Source: Halichondria panicea (lineage: Eukaryota; Porifera; Demospongiae; Suberitida; Halichondriidae). Taken from it: a stretch of 64,000 nucleotides of DNA. Of this stretch, positions 1 to 50,400 are shown one piece after another. Location: assembly GCF_963675165.1 (NCBI RefSeq), contig NC_087379.1, positions 6,534,839 to 6,598,838 of the forward strand. Direction: 5' to 3'. The position numbers and the translations under genes are program-made. The notes under the pieces are model-generated. The model was given only the letters and a program-made list of their open reading frames with translations, was not told where the DNA came from and did not search any database. How positions within the stretch are numbered: the first letter of the stretch is position 1; the number at the start of each line of letters is the position of its first letter.

Positions 1-1820
1 TGCTAAAAAGGAGCGTGTAATGAGCAAAAAGGGGTGTGTGCACTCAAAATGTCAGTAAAGATATTATAGCAAACTGTGCTCTTGAGGAGACACCAGATAC
101 ACTTAGACATAGGCTATTAATCTTTTAGAGCTACTATATGCAAAGTGATGAGAAAGTGAGCTCCAAAGGGGGTGTCAGTACACTCTACAAACCATAACAG
201 GTCTGTTCCCAAGTCCTTTAAATGCCATCTCTTCGATCACACAATACAGATAAAGATACTTGTGTTCCACTTTCTAATACCTAAACTGTGTCTTAGAGCA
301 CTTCAAACTACATTACCATGTACAGTAAGAGCAGGAGAGGTACGCAAACCAGTGGCGTGTACAATGGGGGGATTTGGGGGCTTGAGCACCCCCCTGTCCT
401 CCCAGACAACCATGAAACTAATCGTATCACTCAGTAGCTAGCTAGCTAACTGTGCAGCTCTATCTCATTGACACAACGATTACAAGTCATGACCACGCCC
501 AATTGAGCATGTGCAATCAGTATTGCCATTCCAATGTTGTTATGTAATGCTAATTGCATGCATAATAGATCCTCTGCACTATCCCAGTCACCTCTTGCTC
601 CACTGAGAGATACTGAGAAGCAATGACTAACACTAGAGTGACTGGACATCCCCATTGTGATTGACCAGTTTGCTAGGATGTACCCCAGAAGAATAGTGCA
701 TGGAGATCCTACAAGATGACTGACTCATAATTATGTCTTATTATCACGCTATGCATGCATTAGATCCCATTTGAGTGTATTTAGCAGGGAACTATGAGCT
801 ATAGTACCGGTACTATAGATTACTCTGGGCTACAAACTACAACATTATACATTATATTGTCATTTACAAGAAGATACACAGAAAAATTATTGTAGCTAGA
901 TGCTTTGTCTAGTAACATAGTAACAGAACTAGAATGGAAGAGAGAAGCTCTAGAGGAAATAGTAGGAGCCGCTCTTTTCTTGGGCAGTGTGCTGTACTTT
1001 TTTGCTGCAAGGCTGCATGGGGGAGGAGCTGGATGTATGCCGCAATAAATGCGGGGGCGTAAAATCGCGCGCGGCTCCATTTTTTTTTCTGTACTTTTGA
1101 GCACCCTCCTGCTTCAATCTCTAGAAACGCCCCTGCAAACTTTATGGACTTCGGACAAACGTTTCATGGTGCTGCTACTACTTCACTGCATTGAGAGCTG
1201 GAAAATAATGCTTTGTTCCATGCAGTTATAAACACACTTTAATTCTGTGAAAAGTACATGTTATAAAATTATTTCATATTGGAGATATAGGTACATAAAC
1301 TAACAAATTGGTGTTTTTTCACACAAATCAAGCTGAATAAAAGAAAGCTCGGCACTAACATAGCAACTGTAGCTATCAGTAGTGCTGGGTGTATGTGTGC
1401 ACGATGCCTGATTGCTTTGAATTTCTCTTTTAGGCCCCCTACGAGAAAAATAAGCAGATATAGGGATCATTGTGTACTTTCTTGAGCGCAACTCGCCTCC
1501 AACCAGAGGGTGTGACGTCATACACTGCATTTACCTAGCCGGTAAAGGCACATCTGAAGATAGTAAAGGAAAGTTTGCATCTTTGTAGCCAACCCTAGCC
1601 TCGATTCCAGGCCGCGAAGAGAAAGGCTAAGCCAACCCATGCTGATACTATACTGTTAATTCCTTAACTGATTCAGTCTACAGTATCATGCAGGTTAGCT
1701 TTTTGACTAATCACTGCATATAAAAACTCGGCTATATAATTATAGAGCAAATAATATTACTAAAACTACGTATACCCAGTCACTAAAGTCTTAACTATAA
1801 AGTTCAAGTGACATTATCGT
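1..1820. other. No supported gene; 3' flank of the SRCR gene
   Basis: Only short unconnected frames with no recognisable domain are present. The segment holds one miniature transposon (350-1135). Bases 1136-1820 are AT-rich and probably include the SRCR 3' UTR. I saw no clear AATAAA for that gene. Confidence 0.5.
350..1135. mobile_element. Miniature element, CAGTGGCGT ends, 5-bp target duplication
   Basis: The left end CAGTGGCGT (350) and right end ACGCCCCTG (1127-1135) form imperfect terminal inverted repeats. Direct repeats CAAAC flank it (345-349, 1136-1140). Subterminal runs GAGCACCCCCC and GAGCACCCTCC recur in sister copies. It has no transposase frame. The 5-bp duplication and CAG..CTG ends suggest a hAT-like group (inference). 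Confidence 0.6.
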
Positions 1821-40652
<38,832 letters not shown>

Positions 40653-40848
40653 GGCTATCCCAGGAGCTCCTTTTCTTGTGTTTGTTCTAGATAGCAATAG
40701 CTAAAAAACTGAGCAGCCCCACCTCTTGTTTCTATAAATGTTAGCTACTGCGCATGCTCAAACACTAACACGTACGCCCCCTTACCTTATCAATCAACCA
40801 ATAGTCAAAACACACAACAACACACAATGAATAATTATAAACAAAACA

Positions 40849-43400
40849 CTAATCTTTAAGTATATCATATTCTCTGTTCAAGAATTTCTTGGATGCAAGA
40901 ATGGAAATAATAATAAAAACAGCTGCAATCACAACAGCTAGAGCTAGTGACAGTCCCACCACCAGTCCGATCTGTGTGTGTGTGTGTAGGGGTGAGAATG
41001 GGCAGTGAGTTTATGTGTGGGGGTGTAGGGAAGGGGGCTGTAGGGACGGCAATGAATTTGTGTGTGCAGGTGTGACTACACTAACTACACTCATCGGTAC
41101 ACTCACTGTTTCGTTATTGCTGCTGTGACGAGCGCAATCAAAAATATCTATCGAGAGAACAAATTAGAGAACAAATTATTAACAAGAGCATGTATGTACA
41201 AAAAAGATATAGTTCTAACCTTTAGATGGGTCTTTATTCCCTAGAAATGGTTGTAGGCTGATTCCAGTAATGTTGAGATTTGTGCCAATATTTCCATCCA
41301 CACCACTGCTACCATGCAGCACAACACCTGAGTATCAACAAAAAAATTGGAGTACAGCCTATACATATAATTATAGATTCAATGGTTGCATGGTAAGAAT
41401 GGCAGACTCTACTACGTACTACTGTATGTTTGAGATCTCACTAACAATGCACAGGTCTATAAGTGGTACATCTGGAAAGTGTCTAACGTACAATCAGGAG
41501 CAGCTCCTGGTACAATTTAGTGGAATTAACGACATGTAATTACAAACAGGCACACATGGACATTAGTCATATAGATACAGACATGTCCAGTCAGCCTGTA
41601 ATAATAATTATACCCCTTAGGGAAGCATAATTTATTAAAAACTAGGCAATTTCTATCAAGTGAACACACAGGTTGTTAGCCACTCACTGGTGCACTGGTA
41701 CTGCAGACCGGAGGGTGCCCAGATGCTGTACTGTATGCCCTTGTACTGGAAGAGGGTCTGCACCGTCCCGTTCTTGCTGATGGATGCGTGCTGGAAATTA
41801 TTCAGGTACCATTTGGGGTCATCTTCACTGCTGTCTTGCGTGAAGTGAAACTGGGGTTGGAAAAATGATAATAATTATAGTCAGTGGTTCACACTAATTT
41901 TATCACAGCTTAGATAGCTCATATATAGTACAAGCACATACTACAGTGAATGCACTAGTCAATGTTACCAATGCTCGAGTGACTCAAATGACTAGAGCAC
42001 TTACTGCAATAAAAAACGTTGGATTGCTGTCAGTGCCATAAAACCGCTTGAGAACAGTATATGTAGAGTTAACACGAATCACTGTGTTATTGACAAACTT
42101 CATCCCCTCAATAATCTCTCCAGTCAGATTCTTGTAGCTGGCTGACTCTAAAGGTACATGGAATAGGAACAAGAAATGAATAAATCAGTAAAAATTACTT
42201 GTTCCCCTAGTACTTTGATGGTTACAAACTGACTTTCAGACTTTTTAGTGCAATTTTTGTATCTAATGGCGGCTCCTCACAAACCATATCATTATGGCTT
42301 GTACATGTATATAATTATAGCAATCGTTACAAGGATTTATTCCTTGCCCGCTCAGGAAATACCCTAGTATATAATGATAGCCTATAATATAACTACATAA
42401 TCACAACAGCCCCACTGCTAGATTGAATGGTGGGTTAAAGATACCCACCCCTCTGAAAACTCATAATTGCTCATACCAAATGTGATGGAGATGGTATGGA
42501 TTTTCAAGTAGATTTCGCTATCTTTATATGTGAAGAAGTTCTCAGCCGGGATTGAGGTAGGGGAAGGGGCTTTGCTGCTGGTCATGTGATGCGTACTGGA
42601 CACCTGATTGGACGAAGTTGCAGTAGGGGTGGGAGTCAAACTACAGGGGAGATCAATGATCAATTCATTATTACCAACAGCAGCAGATGTCACTACACTG
42701 GTTTACATAACCAGTAAAGCACTCCATGCAGCACACACAATATACAATAAGGAAGACGGTATTTGGGCACTAGTGAACAATGGTTGGGAAGTAACAATGT
42801 AAACAGCATATGTGCAGTAGTGTGTGTGCTTCAGTTCATCCTACATGACCTAGCTCTTCAATTTAAGCAGTGATACTTACTTGATGTATGTAGATGGTTA
42901 CAGTACGTACTGCATGTAAGCATAGCCACGACTGCACAGACTACAATGTACTGTACCTTACACCCTTAAGACGTACGGGCAACAAACAGTAACTACAACG
43001 TAAAACCAGCCTAATCCCTAATAATGGTATAAGCCATTCGCTACCTACGAACAAGCTTATACAAGTACTTGTACAACCTCTAGGTACTATCATTTATACC
43101 AATCAACCGGATTCGTCTGTCTGTGCTATGCTCTTCATATTAAACTATAATGAGCTCACCGCTCACCTTATCAAATGTGCCGTTGTAAGCTGGACCGCCG
43201 TCGCATTGTTTGCTGCAATGGATAATCAGTCACAGTGATTTAAAAACAGCATGGTACGTACAACAGCATGGTGCGTACAACAGCATGGTACAACAGTATG
43301 GTACGTACATGTACACTACACACGTACACGTACCACTCCCAAGCTGAGAGTATGTCCCCACCAGTAACACAGACCAAAGTAACTTCATAAAATTCCTCAT
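40849..43400 (-). CDS. LAMP/CD68-like lysosome-associated membrane protein
   Basis: Eight exons (43334-43400, 43167-43212, 42477-42640, 42005-42147, 41688-41850, 41220-41327, 41107-41147, 40849-40971) sum to 855 nt, 284 residues, with consistent phases. A signal peptide (MRNFMKLLWSVLLVGTYS) is followed by a Ser/Thr/Pro-rich mucin-like hinge. A luminal domain with several N-x-S/T sites follows, including YQC then VVLHGSSG...NITGISLQPF, which fits the LAMP domain's C-terminal strands and cysteines. The last exon holds a transmembrane helix and a very short tail with YDIL, a YxxPhi lysosomal sorting motif, near the end. One LAMP domain plus a hinge suggests a CD68-like rather than LAMP1-like layout. 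It starts 279 bp from the divergent STMND1-like gene. Confidence 0.75.
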
Positions 43401-43679
43401 GTCTAACAGTTACGGTGTGGTCCTTGTCTCTGGAAGAAGGTCTTGGCCTTGTAGAGCTCTGACAGGTCTTTAATATAATATAAAACTAGTGGACCTTGTT
43501 CTCTGTTGATTAACTTTTTCCGCGACCTTTGACATGTGACTTCAGTGGTAAAATAGTTATTGCCATGGTTACTGGTGGGTAATTCAAAGAAACATCAGCC
43601 TTTGATCAGTTGACCTGCTGTACTGTATCTACGTACATGTGCTGTAGCTGATCGCTGGACCGCGTACCGGAGAGAGGCT
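43401..43679. promoter_or_regulatory. Divergent intergenic region between LAMP-like and STMND1-like genes
   Basis: The start codons of two oppositely oriented genes are only 279 bp apart, so their promoters must lie here or overlap, unless upstream untranslated exons exist. It contains an AT-rich patch (ttaatataatataaaa, about 43471-43486) but no element I can assign with confidence. Confidence 0.45.
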
Positions 43680-44257
43680 ATGGGTTGTGGAACATCCAAA
43701 GCGACACAGGTGGCCAATACAGACATCACCATCAAAGAAGACTCAAGGTGAGGCCAGTGCACTGTAAGCAGTGCAGTAACAACGTATGTACATGTAGTCA
43801 GACGTATATCGAATGAACATTTCTAGTCTCGATGCTACCGAGATTAGATAAGATCTAATCCTGAAAGCAAGGTTGATTATGTGTACGTGTAGTCTAGTTA
43901 CCTGTATTACTTGGCTTGTAGAGGAGGCTATTAGCTATTGACCTTTACCAGTATTAAAGCGTAATTATTCAATGGTTACGTGATTTCCATTCAGTATGAG
44001 AGAGCCCCAGCCGTTGACTCAGGGTGAGGCTACCACTAGAGCAACCGTGAGTGAGGAGAGAACAGACGATCACGGTATGTACATTAATGCCTGTTACCAC
44101 CTTGGTAGAGCTCTAATGCTGATTTACACTCCGTGTGTTTGATGATGATTGGGTTGTTTTGTCGCTAGGTACAGCATCACAAGAGCTCACAACTCAACAC
44201 AGCTGTGACAGTCAGGTGTGTGTGTGGGTGTGGGTGGGTGCGTGTGTGTGTGTGTGT

Positions 44258-44300
<43 letters not shown>

Positions 44301-44321
44301 TGTGTGTGTGTGTGTGTGTGG

Positions 44322-44352
<31 letters not shown>

Positions 44353-46671
44353 TGTAGAGCTGGGTACATAATAATTATTATATTGGTTGGTGAAGGCACC
44401 ATTTTATATAATTATGTACTGGTACTGTCAAGAATGAACTCTTGGTACTGTTTATGTGCCTAATTATAAGCACTAGTCAGGTACTCACTTAGATTTCTGT
44501 AAGCTAGTTGGTTGATGTCTCATGTAAGATGGATCCATAAAGTAGTACAGAGTCCCACCATTACATGAAGTGCTTTACAGTGATGTTGTGTACAGGCAGG
44601 AGGCAGTAATGACGAGGAAAGGCCGAAATTTGAAGCGTTTGAAGTGAGTGTTAATGAGGATGGGAGCAGTGACCCTAAAGGACTACCACCACGAAGACTA
44701 TCAGTGAGTTACAGTATAGTTGTCAGGGTTTCATAGAGAGGGGGGGCGCCCTGGGATCCCCCCACCTAGAAATCTGAAAATGAATCACAACGATTTTTCT
44801 CCTTAAAAACGTCTGCATCTCTTTTAAAGGAAGCATACTACTAACTAGTAAAATTTAATGGTTTGAAAACCCAAAATAATTGCACCACTGATAATCTTTT
44901 CGTAAAAATGTTCCGGGGAACAACCCCTGATCCCCCTGAATTAAATGTTTCCCCCTCCCAGCTAAAAATCCTGTATGAACCCTGGTGAGAGTGTGTTTTT
45001 ACATACGTGTACGTAGGCTATTATAGCTGTCGACAAAATAATGGTATACATTAATTGTGATCTAGTTATAGTTGTGACACATGCACAGTGCCACATGGGA
45101 GATATTGGCTCAGTAGTGCCTTTGCCCTCGAGGCCTGCGGCCCTTGGGCCTAAGTCACTACTGAGCCAATATATCCAATGTGCGCACGAGTGAGCTGTGT
45201 AACAACTGATTTGTTGCATTCCTTGTGCATTCCTTTTCGTGTACACATCACTCGTTTTATAGGACAACTAGTTTCAACTACTTGTGGTTGCTGTGGAATG
45301 CACCCAGATGCATGAAAAACGTTTTCTGCTTACCACTGAATCTGTTGACAGTGTTATACTATGCCAGGGTGGGCTTTAGGTAACTTTAGCCATACTATGC
45401 CAGTATCTAGATAGTGGCACAGTTCAAGGCTTGACCTGTGCCATATGGTAGATATTGGCACAGTGTTTCCTTTGATCTGCCCACTCAAAATGCAACAATT
45501 GCCAATACAGTCATGTTTGCTAATGAACTGTATTGCCCTCAGAAACTGGACTCAGTGCCCAAGCTCACTACAGAGATGTTGGCTGAGAAACAAAGACAAG
45601 TGGAGGAGAGAAAACAACAGGTCAGCAAGCCTTGTCTATTCACCTCAGGGGCTGTAATTTTGTGATCCTTGTACTATACACACTTCACGTACATGTATGG
45701 TTTGAATCAGGCCACTATTTTGTTTCATGCTGTTTGGTGATTATTTGCTGTGTTCTGCATTGTAGGAGCTGGAGAAACGTGCCAACAAACGGGTGTCACG
45801 TAAAGACAGACTTAGGAAGCAGATTGTGGAGGCTAGAGATATGGAGGTGTCACATCAACACTACACCACACATATCATTAACTAGATATTCATAGTGTCG
45901 TGAATAGTCGCAGTCTCAGTGTGGGGTGTAACTGGGAGGTATTCAACACACACTGATTAGATCACTCTACACGCAGCAAAAAGAGGATTGCTGCATATAG
46001 AGTGATCTAATCAGTTATGTTTACAGTAATGTGGTTTTACAGGCTTTGTTGTATAAAAGTGGGTGATGTGCTATTGTAACTCCTTCCACTGGCTTTCTCA
46101 CAGACATGATTATGTACATACATAGCACGCTGTCATTTTGGTTTCCCAATCAGCAAATCCATCCATCTTCCCTCTATAATTATACAGCAGAGTGCTAGTA
46201 GCGACAGCAATGGCCGAGTGAAGGCTCTCAAACTGTCGGCCAGTGAGGGCCTGGACACTGAGAGTGGGACTGCCAGCTATGACCCTTCAGTAGAGATGGA
46301 TGTTGACCTCACCTACAACACCGACGAGCAAAACGGTACGTGTGGAGACCTTGCATTGAGTGTTGCTGTAAATTTGCTTAATTAAATTGAAGGTGTTAAT
46401 TATGTACCTTTATACAGAGTACACACTCGATCAGCTGTGTCACTGTCAATGACTGTATATTTTTTAACACTTGACTACTTAACACTAGCTAGCTAGCTGC
46501 TGTTAATTTACAGTTTTTTTATTTTAATTCCATCCTTCGATCTGTGCTGCAGGTTTCTGGGAGAGTCAAAATTCAGAGACGAATTTGGACAATAATGACA
46601 AAGCACAAAGTGACACTAGAAACAATCCTGTTGACGATTTTGGTAGCAATAAATCGGAACAATATTTGTGA
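43680..46671 (+). CDS. STMND1: STMND1-like acylated stathmin-domain protein
   Basis: Eight exons (43680-43747, 43995-44074, 44169-44215, 44596-44703, 45543-45620, 45766-45846, 46188-46335, 46553-46671) give 729 nt, 242 residues, stop TGA at 46669-46671. The N-terminus MGCGTSK fits N-myristoylation at Gly2 and palmitoylation at Cys3. A basic segment after FEAFEVSVN (GLPPRRLS) leads into a charged helix over exons 5-6 (about residues 102-154, rich in E, K, R and Q), as in stathmin domains that bind tubulin. The order of acylation signal, EAFEV-type strand, PPRR and helix matches stathmin domain-containing protein 1 as I know it. The C-terminal 90 residues are acidic and low complexity. The donor of exon 3 runs straight into a GT microsatellite. 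Confidence 0.68.
44216..44356 (+). repeat. GT microsatellite at a splice donor
   Basis: About 140 bp of GT with GGGT and GC interruptions begins exactly at the donor of STMND1-like exon 3 (CAG|gtgtgtgtg). Confidence 0.9.
44724..44984. mobile_element. Miniature element, CAGGGTTTCATA ends
   Basis: CAGGGTTTCATA (44724) pairs with TATGAACCCTG (44974-44984), one base indel. The interior has GGGATCCCCCCAC and CCTGATCCCCCTGAA near the ends. It lies in an 839-bp STMND1-like intron. The target duplication is unclear. Confidence 0.6.
45092..45182. repeat. Hairpin with GGCCTGCGGCCC core
   Basis: CACATGGGAGATATTGGCTC (45092) pairs with GAGCCAATATATCCAATGTG (45163-45182). The loop CCTCGAGGCCTGCGGCCCTTG is shared with the hairpin at 22931. 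A one-sided relative (GCCATATGGTAGATATTGGC then TTTGATCTGCCCACTC) lies at 45437-45490. Confidence 0.7.
45952..46015. repeat. Short perfect-type hairpin
   Basis: ACTGATTAGATCACTCTA (45952) and its inverted copy TAGAGTGATCTAATCAGT (45998-46015) form arms of about 27 bp with a short A-rich loop, inside an STMND1-like intron. Confidence 0.75.
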
Positions 46672-46866
46672 ATTATTAATATTCATTGCACACACAAAAC
46701 TAGATCACATGTCATGATAATTATCAAATATTAAATACCGACCCACCATGCATAATTGCATGTTTTATTTTTAATTCCATGCAATAATTATTAGATAACG
46801 TTTATGTTCCTGTTCATGTTACAATATTAAGAAGGGATGCATATAATTATGCATGCTACTTTATAT

Positions 46867-46872
46867 AATAAA
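46867..46872 (+). other. Candidate polyadenylation signal AATAAA
   Basis: AATAAA lies about 195 bp after the STMND1-like stop and just before a small transposable element (46895). It is a plausible signal for that gene; no transcript evidence is available. Confidence 0.4.
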
Positions 46873-46894
46873 GGTCATGCACCTGCACGTACCA

Positions 46895-47130
46895 TATACC
46901 GTATAGCGGGAAATTTTCGTGGGGTGCAAAATTTTGCGTTTTTCGAGGGTAGAGCAGTAATGTGAAAATTAAAACCGGGATAAACTCCCACGCACCAGGT
47001 ATTTTCACATGTGCATGCAAAGTATTGATGGGTGTAGTTTCCTGGCATTGAAACGCGAATATTAGAACCCACAAAAATTTCTGCTGAGGGCTCTGGAGCC
47101 AATCGCGAAAATTTCCCGCTATACGGTATA
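46895..47130. mobile_element. Miniature element of the TACCGTATAGCGGG family
   Basis: ATACCGTATAGCGGGAAATT and its inverted copy (47106-47129) form termini of at least 24 bp. It sits between the convergent STMND1-like and F-BAR genes. Confidence 0.75.
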
Positions 47131-47312
47131 CCAGTATATACATGTAGGAAACATTCAGGCAATCGTTTTCACTTTATAGCTACAGTAATAATAAATTAAA
47201 AGCAGTGAATTTATATCACGTATATACACTACAATAGTATTGTAATAGCATTGCACACAGATGAAAATTACATTGCTAACAAAGAGAAAAATATAATTAT
47301 TGCTATATATAA

Positions 47313-47425
47313 TTAGCTAACAATGTCTAACTTCTGCACATAGTTCTCTGGGAAGAGTCCCTCATTATCCACTCCCGACTTGCCAAACAGCCAACCATCT
47401 CCCTCACACCGCGTCTGAATCACAA

Positions 47426-47485
<60 letters not shown>

Positions 47486-50400
47486 GGGGGGGGGGGGGTG
47501 TTAAGTGTGTGAGAGCTGACCATCTTTCAATAGCCATAACTTTAGTACTGTAGATCCATTTGTGATCCAATGTCAAACCTTTACGAAATTTTCTCTAATA
47601 GCTTAGAAAGATACCTTTCAAATGATGTGTTGTGTGTGTGCATGTCTCTCAGTTATATACATAAACTACTAGAAGTTGAAGAAAAGCGTGACAAATCCCC
47701 TACCCTGACAAATACAAAATGGAACTGCCCACACCATTATTTTGTATATACATGTATATCACACTAATAGCTCCACCCACCTGTCCTTCCTCCAAGGGGA
47801 TTTCCCCAGAGTCTAGAGGGGAGTAGTCATAGATTGCTCTCATGATAATGTTGCCACGGGATACCAGTTGGACGTATGTGGCTGGGAAATAACCCTTTTT
47901 GTCTCCAACAGATCCTTTCCACCAATCTCCACTGGCCGTGTTTATGAGAGCTATCACATCCCCTGCCCTGTGTGTGTGTGCGTGCGTGCGTGCGTGTGTG
48001 TGTGGGTGTGTGTGGGTGTGGGTGTGTATGTGTGCGTGCGTGCGTGTGCGTGTGCATATGCACGTACATGTATGTGTACTTTGATGTGTAGGAGGGAAAC
48101 AAAAAAGAGACACAAAACTCTATATTTTCCTCACACTACATTGTGTGGGTGTATGGAAGAACAACCAAAATAGGCAGCATGCATGTACATGTACACTATA
48201 GCAATGCCACAGTTCAATTGCACATAATGCAATGATTGACTGAACATGCATGTTAACGATGTTGACAATGTCATACTTATACTTACATGAGAGAAACGTC
48301 GTTAGGGTTGACCTTGGTGTAGTCATACATGGCCACACAATAGCTGTAGGAATCAGCCAGCTCTACGGTCTGCTCAAAGCTATGGTGGGTCAGGGCATCT
48401 TCAATCTCAGCCTATGGGAGGATGGTAGAACCATGAGAGGTTTATCACAACAGAGCCATTAACAGTATATATACAACACTGAGCGTGAAGTAAGTGTAAA
48501 GTGGGTAACAAGCTGCACAGTTAAAGTTAGGATAATTATGATGGTCCCTCATGAGTTCTATTTGTTTATTTATTCGTCAGCATTTTTTCTCAGAAGTCTG
48601 TTGCGCTTATAATTATTGTATGAATAGCTATGTGTAAGAATGCTATGATTATGAAGATGCATGAATAAGACAAGAGGGCATCAAAACCGCATATATAATT
48701 TAATTATAACACAGATACTATTTTTTGCGTCAAATTATAAGAGCAGTAAGTACTACAAGCAAGCTTTCTTGGCGTGTAGCTGAGTACCTTCCAGAGGGCC
48801 AGACGAAGAGATATCCGTTGTAAAAGTTCACACGGGCGAGTAAAAGCTGAGAGTAGTAAAGATACGCCCTTGTCACCTTCTTCTAGCTAGGCTATCCACG
48901 CCAAAATTTGACGCAAGAATACTCAAGTTATAGTAATTGCGGCTTGTATGTCACTCCTCCACGAAAAACGCTATACCATAACGATATTCATACTCAATAC
49001 ACACCCTCTCGCAACACTATACCATAACGATATTCATACTCAATACACACCCTCTTGCGTGGGAGAAACATCTGTTAATTAGGCAAAGGTGCAGACTGTA
49101 GAACATGCAAATTGACACTATGAGCTAGCAGATTATTAGCTGTGAATGCAATCGAGTTACCCTTGAGTAGAGTGATTCTCCACGAGGTGGTGGTTTAGGA
49201 AGGTGTTCAGGAGAGGTGGTCTTCCTGGAGGGGGTTCTAGTCGGAGGTTGGGGGGGCAGCTCATACAAGCCCCCCAGAGTCTCATCCTCATCATACCCAA
49301 ATTCTGTGGGATGGAAAATTGAGACAGAAAAAGTTGAAAATTCACAATTTTTCCAAAGACCAAACACACAAGCTACATGTACAAATGTAGCACACCCCAA
49401 TAAAGTTTCCCACAGGACATAATTATAGGCATTGTGTACAATTAACATACATACATGTACATACACACAGCCCACAGTTATTAGTTTGTGTGTGTTGAAT
49501 ACTCACCATCGAATGATCCAGTGGGAGAGCCACCGCTGCTGCTGGGGGCGTTGCTGGTCTTGCGTTGTAGGAGCATCGAGAGACGATTGGTCACTTTAGA
49601 CACGGCTGCAAAAAAAGTTTCTGTCAATACCAGAAAGTGTTGCTACAGATCTAGTACAACAGGTCAAAGATCATGACATACATTATGTAGGCGTACAAGC
49701 ACTGTTAGTACTAATATAAGTTTGTAAACCAGTTTACTTACATGCAGCAAACTTTGCTGGGTCCTTGGTTGGAGGTAGCTGTAAAAAAGGGAAATGAATC
49801 AAAGCACAGGTTTAGGTAAACACACACACACGGCTCTAGTAGACTCACCCCCTCACAGTAGGGGATGTAGTTCTGGCACTTGATGTGGACTGTGGTCTTA
49901 CACACTTTGCACTTGAAGCCTCGAGAGATAGGAGCTAAAAGAATGGGAATGAAACGTGATGAATTCATATAGTACGCATTATCTGGACCATTGTATACTA
50001 GCAACAGTGGAAGAGGGGTATCTCTGAGAGCAGCAGAATACACATGAAATTAGGCAATCAGTTGTACACGCATAATAGTATGTACTATACATGTATATAA
50101 CATAGATATACATGTAGCACGAGACCGAGTCTTGTATTCAATATACAAGGCACAAGCTCCGAGGGCGAGCTGCCTGTATATGGCACACAACACGAGGGTT
50201 CTTATGTTATACAAATACAAATACAATAGCGGCCCTTACCAAATTATGCCCCAAGGCTACGTACCAAAAATATACAACACGGTAGGGACTGTATGACTTT
50301 TATTACACCCTTGATACATTGACAACGTCATTGGCCTCGGTCACAGGCCGTTTTTTCTCTAATTGAACGCTATGTCGGAAAAGGCCTGGTGTCCATTGCA

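Larger units (their letters stand above)
47313..48411 (-). other. Two SH3 domains of the F-BAR gene
   Basis: Exon 48287-48411 ends with YCVAMYDYTKVNPNDVSL, the start of SH3-1. Exon 47781-47967 completes it (DVIALI, GDWWKGSVGDKKGYFP, TYVQLV) and begins SH3-2 (MRAIYDYSPLDSGEIPLEEG). Exon 47313-47426 ends it (DGWLFGKSG, GLFPENYVQKL, stop TAA). ALYDY-like, WW/GW and PxxY motifs are all intact, so both pockets should bind proline peptides. Confidence 0.85.

Noticed and set aside
43167-43212. Alternative reading of LAMP-like exon 2 giving QCDGGPAYNGTFDK
   Set aside because: That frame looks attractive because it has a Cys, but it does not match the phase-1 end of exon 1 or the phase-2 start of exon 3. 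The chosen frame joins all exons.
44135-44463. Open frames made of Val-Cys or Thr-His repeats
   Set aside because: They are translations of a GT/CA microsatellite. The same applies near 47313-47576, 47827-48173, 51080-51376, 52553-52750 and 53267-53597 outside the real exons.
50100-50345. Another foldback element (GAGGGCGAGC, CACGAGGG, CCTCGG)
   Set aside because: GC-rich short palindromes resemble the foldback cores, but I could not find two convincing arms.
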